Assembly: GCA_011947345.1 (NCBI GenBank)
Contig: JAAVTG010000844.1
Span: 1-22,860 of the forward strand
Source of the DNA: Phytophthora quininea
Lineage: Eukaryota > Oomycota > Peronosporomycetes > Peronosporales > Peronosporaceae
Reading direction: 5' to 3'
Length of the DNA: 22,860 nucleotides
Shown: one piece after another, positions 10,471 to 18,327 of the stretch
Layout: every line of letters starts with the position of its first letter
Position numbering within the stretch: the stretch's first letter is position 1
Notes under the pieces: model-generated
Told to the model about the DNA's origin: nothing
The model's database searches: none
Seen by the model: only the letters and a program-made list of their open reading frames with translations
Program-made: the position numbers and the translations under genes

Positions 10471-10855
10471 TGTCGGGACGCGCGGCGGCGGTGGTGAGGT
10501 AAGCGTTGGTGTGGATACTGTGGAGGACGACGTAAATTGGAAACTGAACTATGTTTGTGATGTTCTCTTTGCTAGCTACGACATGCATGCCATGGAGGCG
10601 CTTCTTGGGCTTCTCCATGGTGGGTAAGTTTTTCTTTGCCTATACTAAACCTAAATATAAAACGTTTCCTTTTCCTTTGTTTTCCTAAGAGTTGCCGATG
10701 AGTGCTCGGCACTCAAGTGGCGTGCCTGCCGTGCGCTCCTGGCCTCACAAGGCAGGCTGGCGCACGGCGGCCGTGGCATGGCCGCTGGCGTGCAGGTCAG
10801 CACGCCAGGAAGAAGTTGGCCCGGGCGTGCTGACCTGCACGCACCCGGCCTGACA
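10471..10855 (-). repeat. 5' LTR of the Gypsy element (385 bp)
   Basis: Partner of 4290-4681, with the same TGTCGGG and CCTGACA ends. The internal 19-bp inverted repeat is at 10788-10806 and 10824-10842. It is 7 bp shorter than the other copy because of three small length differences. Confidence 0.95.
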
Positions 10856-11704
10856 TCGTGGGACTTCTTGTCGCCGTGGTGTAAAGGAGCCTTCGGGTCG
10901 ACTGCTTCTGGTTGACGAGGGAAAATCTGTGCGAGTGCTGACGGATCGGGTCAAGTCTCCGTCAGAGTACACGTATCCGTTCGTGGACGAAGAGTGGAAA
11001 GCTTTGAGCAAGCAGGACAAGCAGCAGAGATTTGTCGCCAGTCGTGGCGGATCCGAGAGGCCATCGAGTTGTAGTGCGTCCACGGTAGACGAACGTTGAC
11101 ACAATGTTTGGGAAGCTGGCACTTCCGAATGTTGTACTTGCCGGGTGTATTGCTTAGATGAAAGCAAGAGTGTCTAAACTACCCCGGTAGCTCGCCGCTG
11201 CGAGCAGCACACCATGGGGCCCATGGTGTGTCTTCGAGTTCAACTGCAACTGCAAGTTGGTACGCTGATAAGGATCATGCATTCCTTCATCGAAGAAGTG
11301 TAACGAGGGCAAGGCCAACCTGAACGCGCTACACGAGTTCCTGGCGCTGGTGGAAAGATCGACCAGCGTGCGTGGGTCAACTGCTTACGAAGAGTGCGGA
11401 CTGAAGCTGGATGACGCTGAAAGTGAACGAGGAAGACGACGACGACGATGAAGAGCTGAACGAAGAGGATTTTATGGAGGATGACGAGGACGGAGAGAGT
11501 GGAATGAAGACGAGGAGCACCTGAAAGTGGAATTTGGCAGCGATCATGAAGAAGAAGATGGTGATGACGAAGATGGAGAGGTGGAGATAATGAAGGGGTG
11601 ATAGCGACGCTGGTCGGGAAGAAGAGTGGAGCGACAACGACGATGGGATTGCGGAGGTGATTCAGCAGGTGTTCAATGCTGAGTACAGGAAGAAACCGGT
11701 TTAG
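10856..11704 (+). pseudogene. Frame-broken gene for an acidic protein
   Basis: Several plus-strand frames with coding character follow one another. One runs 10857-11098, with GRLLLVDEGKSVRVLTDRV and a stretch ending FVASRGG. Next comes a cysteine-containing patch (CCTCRVYC) near 11130-11150. From about 11290 a frame begins NEGKANLNALHEFLALVERS and passes into a very acidic region with runs of D and E (about 11420-11600), ending VIQQVFNAEYRKKPV at a TAG (11702-11704). At least four frame changes are needed. No domain is recognised. The 5' end abuts the Gypsy LTR, so the gene may have been cut by the insertion. It could be two genes. Confidence 0.35.
11208..11230. repeat. Perfect 11-bp inverted repeat with 1-nt spacer
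   Basis: CACACCATGGG at 11208-11218 and CCCATGGTGTG at 11220-11230, with a single G between them. It lies within the broken acidic-protein region. No role is evident. Confidence 0.75.
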
Positions 11705-11737
11705 TCATCCCACTGCGCTGACTTCATCTCTCTGCAG

Positions 11738-13400
11738 ACTACCAGCGTGCCTGACACCTTTGATACCGCCGATCAGGTGGATCTCTTTCTAGCAAAGCCG
11801 CTCCGACACTGAAAACGGAGGCCAAAGCTCGTCTAGGAAATGCGGGCGAAATACCCGAACTGCCAGATGGAGTAGCAAACTACCTTGAAATTCCGATCTC
11901 TCTCGAGCTGGGTCACTTCACCAAAGATGGGATTGTCTTGTTGACCTGAAGGATTCGTCACCAAGCACAACAACTTCTGTCTGACCAGGACGATGCGTTT
12001 ACATTTGTGTACCGATGGAGAGTGTTTCTGGGTTTGACGCGCCAAGATTCCGTTCCTACGAACAATCTGCTGAGTGTTGGCACGGGGATGCACTTGAGCG
12101 AGTTGAATCTGTCGCTAAAGAATCAGCCTGATGTTGTGAAGAATCGACAGATTCTCGCAAAGTTATTGACGGTGTCTTGATCCGACCGCCGGACCCGAGC
12201 TTCAGAGAAGCACTCCATCTCCAAGTTAGGGTTCAGTGACGATATCGCTCCATGGCAGTGACGCTGTGCTCGGCGTTCTCTGCATCGCTTCTCATTGACA
12301 AGTGCAGATATCCAACACTCGGAACAACTGGAAGGCACTGCACAGTTCTTCCATCCACAGCTCAGACCGTTCTCATCTATTCGAGGCCTCAAGATTGAGG
12401 ACGCAGAGTTGACCGTCGAAGACGTGGCTGACGTTGCTGCTGTGCTACAGGAAACAACATCAACTGGCGATTTGAGGCAATGGTTTGTGTCGAAAGCAGT
12501 GGAATTTGCTCAAGGGTCCCAGCTTCTTCGCAGGCGGAGAGCCTCTTAAGTTGCCTTTCGACACGCGTGTGGAACTAGTGGAAAGCAATGAAGGAGAATT
12601 ACTTGATTCGTTGAGAGCGACTGGATTCACGTCATTGTCCCGGCTTATGGACCTGTCGAGTGGCTAGGAACGCTGTTAGAGTCGGCGAAGCAGAGCAGGA
12701 TCAGCTAAACATCCTTGATGAGCCGTTGCGTGCTCTCTGTCGCTCGCATGCAAGTGGCACGCTGAGGGTGTGAGCGGCTTGCTGGAGCATGTGGGATGGT
12801 TACTTCGCAGCTTATCGCTGTCTTTTCATCGAGAGATTGATGTGGACGCCATGATTCCAGCTATCTTCCGTGGATGTCCGCAATTGACGACGCTAAGGGT
12901 GTGTGACAGCAACATCGACTTGAATCGGTACGCTGCGTGCGAGGGTCCTGATGCGCCAAAGTTAACAACACTAGATTTTTATGACCTGTACGGCATCGGA
13001 CGAGGCAAAGGCTTTCGCAAAGAAACTGGGGGACCCAACGAGTCGACTAGCAAAGCAGCTGCGGAAGTTGTCGATCTACACTGACGAGAATGCGAAACCC
13101 TTGCAACATGCTACGCTCAGTTGGCTGTGGAGAGCTCTCCAAACAAACACGACTCTTGCTGAACTGGAGCTGATCGGGTGGAATGAAATGCTCGGTGACT
13201 TTGGAAGGAGCGATTCCACCAGCTCAACGGACAAGCGATCGCCCCATATCCTCTTCCTGTGCCGTGTAAACTGGCATTCCTTAGCGTCACGCCGAGATGA
13301 AGGAAGATCGGCAGCTCAACGACTGGATCAACGCGTGCTGTCGCTAGTATTTGAATTTGCTGACGAACCGGCTGTCCGATTGGTAAAGGTGTACTGCTAG
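11738..13400 (+). pseudogene. Leucine-rich-repeat-like oomycete protein, many frameshifts
   Basis: A chain of plus-strand frames with LRR spacing. Segments include LEIPISLELGHFTKDGIVLL (about 11880-11940), MHLSELNLSLK (about 12090), IRGLKIEDAELTVEDVADVA (about 12380), ELVESNEGELLDSLRATGF (about 12570), IFRGCPQLTTLRVCDSNIDL (about 12870), KLTTLDFYDLYG (about 12960) and QLRKLSIYTDENAKPL with TTLAELELIGWNEM (about 13060-13200). The end, RVLSLVFEFADEPAVRLVKV, resembles the C-terminus of a family of Phytophthora hypothetical proteins that I recall. The 5' limit is uncertain; a CTGCAG acceptor-like site precedes 11738. Function is unknown; LRRs usually bind proteins. Frame changes are numerous but resemble those in neighbouring genes, so real pseudogenisation is not proven. 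Confidence 0.5.
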
Positions 13401-13540
13401 AACATTTTTGTTGTTGTGAATGTATAGATATCGCGATGTTATATCTGCTGATTGATGCCCTGAGCGCACCAAGTTGTACGGTTTCCAGGAGCTGTCTAAA
13501 CCGCTCACATAAAAGCTTGTCGACCGCATAACTGGTCGAA

Positions 13541-13972
13541 ATGAAGTTTCAAGCCTGGGATTTCCTGCCACCAAACTCGCGGTCGTCGCTAAGAGCTGTT
13601 GACGATGATGATGGTACCGGGGAGTACAATGACAGTAACTTTCCCTACGATGATAGAGAGATTCGTCCGTCGGACCGGCTCCTGAAGGCTGCGGACGACG
13701 ACGACGACGACGACACTGGTGACCGTAACTTTGAAGCCGATGAGGAGGAACGAGGGGTTGGTACCTAGCCCGGATCGATCTCGTCGAAACTCGGCAAGAA
13801 CGCTGAGAGGTTTCTCGCGGGGTTAAAACCCGACCAAGTGGCTAAACTGCTCGAGGTCCCCACTACGGGTGCCGGTGAATCTGGAACGAAGGCCTCGCGT
13901 ACTACATCGCTACGTGACGTACTTTCGGACCTGGTGGCGAAGGCTAGAAACGCTCTGAAGACAACGCAGTAA
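13541..13972 (+). pseudogene. RXLR/dEER-effector-like ORF with in-frame stop
   Basis: The frame from the ATG at 13541 has RSSLR (one residue off the RXLR consensus), a Ser/Asp-rich linker, RLLK followed by an Asp run, and DEEERG, which matches the dEER motif. A TAG at 13766-13768 interrupts it. The same frame then stays open for 67 codons to a TAA at 13970, with FLAGLKPDQVAKLLEV, which resembles the short helical repeat after dEER in many oomycete effectors. No signal peptide is visible upstream, so the 5' part is missing or decayed. Such effectors are secreted and enter host cells; this copy should not be functional as it stands. An unrelated acidic protein is the alternative. Description only, based on motif order. 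Confidence 0.45.
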
Positions 13973-14647
13973 TTAATTAGTCGAGACGGTCGCTGGATAA
14001 GGGTTCCCTTAAAACTGTCAAAATGTGACGCATTCGTGTTTTAGCATGACACGAATGGTCTGGTTAAATCTGCTTCAACTGCGTCATGCAGCAGGGCGTT
14101 CCTGCGTCACAATTATCTCAGGATTAGCTGTAGAGAACCCAGGGGTCCAGTTAGTTCACTTCTCAATCTGCAATCGTGCAGGCAAGCAATCACGAAGACT
14201 ATACCATAGCGTAAAACCTCCGACCGTCGACCTTCTCCGACGCGTACCGGAAAAGCGGTACATCGGAGGGAAAAGAGCCGATCAGAAAGAGTCTAAAAAG
14301 GCAGGTTTGAAACCACATGTAGATTTGAGAATCCTAAGAGAGCCATACAAAGGCGAGTTTACAGGCGGATTCCCAGGCTCTGAAACGGCCTGTGGGCAAA
14401 GATAGAGGCAAAAAACTAAAACATACATTTTTAGCGCTGCAGAGCCATGTGCTCTGCAGCCGGCATTGACAAATGATGCTCGGCCTCGGAAATCGGGGCC
14501 ACTAAAAGTGGGTACGTAAAAGCCTGTTCTTACGGGCAGCGTAAATACGCTGGCTTAGTGGCCACGTGTCCACACAAACTGTGGCTGGCATTCACTGCCG
14601 AGCTGTCATTCGGGATTTTGCCGCTCTCGGGCGCAAGTCCCGACCGC
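13973..14647. other. Non-coding, hairpin-rich stretch
   Basis: No recognisable gene. An open plus-strand frame at 14046-14405 (120 codons from its ATG) has no known motif. Perfect inverted repeats include CATTCGTGT/ACACGAATG (14031-14039, 14049-14057), GCTGCAGAG/CTCTGCAGC (14436-14444, 14452-14460) and CAGCGTA/TACGCTG (about 14538-14553). TGTGACGCA at 14025 has an inverted partner at 14103-14111. The density of hairpins suggests a degenerate mobile element or a structured transcript. Confidence 0.45.
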
Positions 14648-14714
14648 TCATGATGCCCAGTGGGTGGGCCCGAGCTTAAAACACTCGGTGGCGCTGGTTC
14701 GATTCCAGGCATGA
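14648..14714 (+). repeat. tRNA-like sequence, candidate SINE head
   Basis: GGTTCGATTCC at 14696-14706 is an exact Pol III B box. The flanking bases can form a T-arm (CTGG/CCAG), an anticodon-like arm CCGAG/CTCGG whose loop holds TTAAAA, a D-like arm GCCC/GGGC and an acceptor-like TCATG/CATGA pairing. It is short (67 nt), with an oversized anticodon loop and a weak local A box, so it is not a good tRNA gene. A perfect A-box-like TGGCTTAGTGG lies further upstream at 14551-14561. Oomycetes carry tRNA-derived SINEs, which fits. Confidence 0.4.
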
Positions 14715-14720
14715 GCTACA

Positions 14721-14763
14721 GTGCGTGTGCATGTGTATGTGTGTATGTGTGTGTGTGCGCGCG
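14721..14763 (+). repeat. TG-rich microsatellite
   Basis: An interrupted (TG)n tract with GTGC and GTAT variants, directly after the tRNA-like sequence. It could be the simple-repeat tail of a SINE. Confidence 0.85.
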
Positions 14764-14765
14764 TT

Positions 14766-14897
14766 GAGGTTAACATTGCTGTTCCATTCGGAGGTTAAGC
14801 TCTGTGTTCGATGCCGCATACAAATTCATGTTGTGTGTACTCTGTGACGAGGTTAACTTTGCTGTTCCATCTGGAGGTCAAGCTCAGTGTTCAACGC
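14766..14897 (+). repeat. Diverged 49-nt direct repeat, two copies 83 bp apart
   Basis: 14766-14814 and 14849-14897 both begin GAGGTTAAC and share TTGCTGTTCCAT, GGAGGT and AAGCTC, differing at about eight positions. The copies are separated by 34 bp. Confidence 0.8.
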
Positions 14898-14932
14898 AGT
14901 GTAGTGTGATGTATCTAGAGTTGTAAAGCATG

Positions 14933-14949
14933 TAATACACCCTGTATTA
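14933..14949. repeat. 7-bp inverted repeat beyond the chromodomain gene
   Basis: TAATACA-CCC-TGTATTA lies 21 bp past the stop of the chromodomain gene. It is a possible element terminus or 3'-end signal. Confidence 0.5.
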
Positions 14950-14969
14950 ACCGTTATGATTGACTCATC

Positions 14970-15501
14970 CTATGCTTCTGTGGCGTTGAGCGAGTTGTCT
15001 TCAGCTTCGTCGTCGATGAAGGCTTTGCGGGCAAGCAGGCGGCGCTCCTTCTCGAAGGCCGCGACGATGGTGGGATTCACGTGGCATCGAGGCTCCCAAG
15101 TCGGCTCCCAGTCCACAAGGTAGTACGTGGTGCGGTTCTCACGCTTCCAGTTGACCAGCTTGCGCACGTAGTGCTGGGGCTCATCTTGTGGAGCGTCGAC
15201 CGCGCCTTCGTCGTCTGCAGCCTCCGCGTCAACGCCAGCGTCTTCGGGAGGGACAAGCCACTCGTGCACATCGTCCAGCGTGGGGCGGCGCTTCTTCCGA
15301 TCGGCAAGAGCAGCGAAGATCACCTCGAGAGCTTCGGGAGGGGAGACTTGCAGAGGCGACAGTCGTGTTCAAGGTAAGTCGAAGGTGGCGAATAACTTCA
15401 TCCCTGACACGTATCTTGAACGTCTTTCCAACAGCGATGCAGAGGCCCTTGAACTCCTGCCTTGAGCTGACCGCTTTCTTCGAGGGCTTGCGTGAAGGCA
15501 T
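14970..15501 (-). CDS. Small chromodomain protein, Crypton-associated
   Basis: ATG at 15501 opens MPSRKPSKKAVSSRQEFKG, a basic N-terminus. A double break at 15336-15343 (two C runs on the coding strand, each one base short) is followed by EVIFAALADRKKRRPTLDDV, an acidic Ala/Asp-rich linker and a chromodomain: HYVRKLVNWKRENRTTYYLV, then the aromatic DWEPTWEPRCHV and a closing helix. Chromodomains bind methylated histone tails, so a chromatin-targeting role is plausible. Closed, the protein is about 177 aa. It lies 97 bp downstream of the tyrosine recombinase on the same strand, which suggests one mobile unit. It is not part of the Gypsy Pol: no integrase precedes it. The double break could alternatively be a short intron. 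Confidence 0.7.
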
Positions 15502-15598
15502 GGCTACGTGTTGCGGGTGTAAGATGCAGAATGAGCTTTCAATTTCGGAGGGACAAGCGGCTGCAAGAACGACTGGCCGCGAAGGTGCGATAATGAAA

Positions 15599-17523
15599 TT
15601 AAGCTGCAATCACTAACTCGATGATGTTTTGCGTGTGTCCCGGTGAAGGATCCATGATGTGACCTCCTCGTTGTAGATGATTGAAGCGAGCGACGTGTTC
15701 ATAGAGCAAACCAGACTTGTGGAGCCCCCGCAGGTACTTCAACACATTGTTGCCACCGCGCGCTTTGATCCCATGACCACGAAGAAATTCCAGCACCGCG
15801 ACTTCGGCAGCAGCCCCGACCTCAAGGACATCGTCTCGATAGCGTGGTGAGCTTTCAACAAGCGTGAAGCCGTCGGTCAGGAAGATTTTCATGAAGCCAA
15901 CAAGCCACTTCGCGTTGGACCGAGTGTGCTTTGGCGCCGTCGGTCGAGCTCCACATTCGCGGCTCTTGAGCGTACCACGCAAACCAGGTGTCTTTGAGGC
16001 TCGAAGCTGGAGAGGTACGTCGTCGCTTGGATGGCTGTTTGTCGCTACTTGTATCCTCACTTGTTTCCTGCAGTGTTGGTGTCCGTGCGTGTTTGCTGCA
16101 GAGCTTAGTCTCCATTACTGTCAAGCGAGCGTCGAGTGTCTTGTTCACTTGAATTAATTGTTCAATCAAGGCGGTTTGATGGAGAAACACGGGTGCTTGG
16201 TAACATCGGTCGATGTTTCTTGTGGGGCCCCGTATGTTGTTCCTCGGTGGGTTTTGGATCACAGGTCAGGTGAGACGACCAAGCCAGCAAGTCATTGACA
16301 CAGAAGCTTTTCTCGACAGCACAAGCCTCCAGACGCTGGATCGCAGGGCCATCAGCCGAAAGAGCCTTCAACGCTGGGTAGTGGCGGAGTAGGTACGCCA
16401 TGAGAGTCTCGAGCACTGGTGCGTTGACGTTATACTGTGCGGTGTCAAGCCCAGACGAAGCGACGAATAGCGCTGATGCAACGGAGGCAATTTTCTGGTG
16501 CGTGTCCGAGTCGAAGGCGTCGAGCGACAACAGCGGGACTTCTGCGCTGGGCTTGCGGTTGCTCAAGACGCGAGCAATCTTGTGGTCTTCTGCTGGAGTG
16601 TTGAAAACATACGCGAAGGCCTTGTTCGTCGCTGTCATATTCCACGCGCCTCGGTCGAAAATCCATTGCACGCACATTCCGGCCCCGTTGGCATGCTGAG
16701 CTCCTCCACGACGGAAGGAGTGCGACGTCAAGCGTTCCGTGACACCGGCCTTCTGTGCGATTCTCCCCAAGACTCTGTTGACGTAGCTATGGATTCCGGG
16801 GGCGTCGTCGGTAAGCTTCTCCCCATCTGCAGCGTCTTCAGAGGTTTGAAGTGAAGCAACGTCTTCGGGGTGGTCGATCAAGTCGATGAGAGGCGCAGTC
16901 GGAGTCAGAGTGGCTTGCACGTTCGCGTGCTGATCAGGAAGCTGGCTCAAGAGCGAAGCTGTCGGTGCAGACTGTGTCGCGAGGGCAAGGGCGATGGCGA
17001 GCAGCGGGCACGTGATGAAGTCGTCATCGGGGAAGAGTGAGAGCCCTTGCTCTTCCGAAGTCTTGATGCGGATGAAGCGGACGAAGAAAATATTCCCGGC
17101 GCCGATGGAGAGATTCACCTTGCGAAGCAGCGTGAGGTCAGACGCTCGTCCGAACAGGAACCACAGCAAGCACAGCAGCGCGGCGTCTTGGTAGTCAGAA
17201 GCCGTGGAAGCAGTTGAATACAGGTGCATGACCATCATCTTGAGCGACTTCTTGGTACACGCTGGGGCCTTGTTGACGAAGGTCCCAGACTCTCTCTTCA
17301 TGCAGTAGCGCTCCAGCACTTGGCCCTTCTTGAGCAGCGCCTTGTCTGTAGCTTGGCGAATCTGGGGGAACTGGTCCAGCAGCCAGTTCTTGGCCTGTCG
17401 GTAGTACTGCATGACCGAGTGCCTGGCCAAGAGCGGACCCTTGCGTCCTTCCTTGAAGGCCAGATGCATGCCGAACTTGTCCACCACCGCTTCCAGGACA
17501 AGCGGGGCATTCTCGCGCGCCAT
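15599..17523 (-). CDS. Crypton-type tyrosine recombinase
   Basis: Site-specific recombinase that would cut and rejoin element DNA through a phosphotyrosine. The N-terminal helical domain includes VMQYYRQAKNWLLDQFPQIR. Catalytic elements seen are R in LFGRASDLTLLR, H-x-x-R in TSHSFRRGGAQHANG, the RGAW tryptophan, and the tyrosine in NKAFAYVF. A C-terminal coiled coil (ALIEQLIQVNKTLDARL) and a domain with WFAWYAQEPRMW and KWLVGFMKIFLTDGF follow; this layout is typical of oomycete Cryptons. Breaks at 16208, 16191-16193, about 15945 and 15930-15932 are each one base short. The first in-frame ATG is at 17523, but homologous-looking sequence (RSFKKFLADEGVTWEYLAV) extends upstream in the same open frame to about 17710, so the true start is probably earlier or behind an intron. 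About 642 aa from that ATG. Confidence 0.88.
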
Positions 17524-17710
17524 GCACACGGCGAGATACTCCCAGGTGACACCTTCATCAGCTAGGAACTTCTTGAACGAGCGCTGCGCTCGCGCGCGTT
17601 TCGTGCTAATGGTGCGAGGTCGCGCAGGCTCATCTTGGGTCGGAGAGGTCGGAGTTTTCGTGTTATTCAGGAAATATGTGAATGAGTTGGCATTTGTATG
17701 GACATATCAA

Positions 17711-18327
17711 TAACAGAGGGGGCCTCCGACCCGATATGTCGGAGCTGCGGCTGGACAGCCATTACAAGCGTACCTGCCCTGTGATTGGCCAAAAGGGAGG
17801 TGGATATCGATATGATTCGTTAAAACTCGGATGCAACACTCTGATTGGTCAATAGCTTTGATAGTGAGTTCTAGTACGGTCGGAGATTTAACGATATTCA
17901 TCCATAAATTCGTTACACAAAACGTTTTCGGCGTTCTTGTCTGTCCACAGCTTGTGCAATGAGTGTAATCAGAGTCGTGAATTGGGTTTGTCGAAAATGC
18001 CAGGGGATGTCCCGCCACCATCTCGACCAATCAGCACCATCGGCACCACCTGTACCTCCTTCGTCCCGTTCGTTTGTCCCGCTTCCCCGCGTCCCCAGCA
18101 GATCGCGTTTGGGCTGACTGGCGTGCTCGACGTTCGACTTCGCCAAACTCCTGTTGCGCAGGCGAAGCGACTTATCACAGCCTCCTCGGGGCCTCTACTG
18201 CGCAGACACACATGACGAACAACCACTACAAGCAGCCTCCAGCATAGCGAGCGATAACGGGTACGTTTTGGCGATTCATTCAGACACGAAGAATCTGTCT
18301 AATGTGCTAGTGCTCGCTGTGTTTGTT
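17711..18327. other. Gap between Crypton and DDE transposon; possible Crypton promoter
   Basis: No gene recognised. On the minus strand, pointing toward the recombinase, CCAAT boxes occur at 17784-17788 and 17844-17848. A third CCAAT lies on the plus strand near 18027, and CTGATTGGTC (17841-17850) is the exact inverse of GACCAATCAG (18025-18034). A 7-bp hairpin CTCCGAC/GTCGGAG lies at 17724-17744. Open frames here, including one with CTSCG and CNGC pairs, lack support. Confidence 0.4.

Larger units (their letters stand above)
4290..10855 (-). mobile_element. Complete Ty3/Gypsy LTR retrotransposon with chromodomain integrase
   Basis: About 6.57 kb between two near-identical LTRs that begin TGTC and end GACA on the minus strand. 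In coding order it holds a primer-binding site, an extra small ORF, Gag with a zinc knuckle, aspartic protease, reverse transcriptase, RNase H, integrase and a chromodomain, then a polypurine tract. RT-RNaseH before integrase defines Ty3/Gypsy, and the terminal chromodomain places it near the chromoviruses. TCGTG at 10856-10860 matches TCGTG at 4287-4291, a 5-bp target duplication that overlaps the LTR's first TG by two bases. All frame breaks are single-base losses in short runs. The element is young and may be intact in the real genome. Confidence 0.95.

Noticed and set aside
10190..10627. Open plus-strand frame of 145 codons
   Set aside because: It runs antisense through the Gypsy leader and half of the 5' LTR, and has no recognisable domain.
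10745..11167. Minus-strand frame ending in the same tail as Pol
   Set aside because: The shared tail comes only from the LTR repeat; the upstream part is antisense to other coding-like sequence.
14648..14714. Functional tRNA-Leu(UAA) gene
   Set aside because: Too short, with a 9-nt anticodon loop, imperfect acceptor stem and weak local A box.
14766..14897. CRISPR-like array
   Set aside because: Only two diverged copies in a eukaryotic setting, with no further units.
14970..15501. Chromodomain gene as the end of a second Gypsy Pol
   Set aside because: No integrase or RNase H sequence precedes it on the minus strand; the upstream gene is the Crypton recombinase.
17707..18030. Minus-strand frame with CTSCG and CNGC, possible zinc-binding protein
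   Set aside because: Cys spacing is irregular, the frame covers CCAAT elements and a hairpin, and nothing else supports coding.
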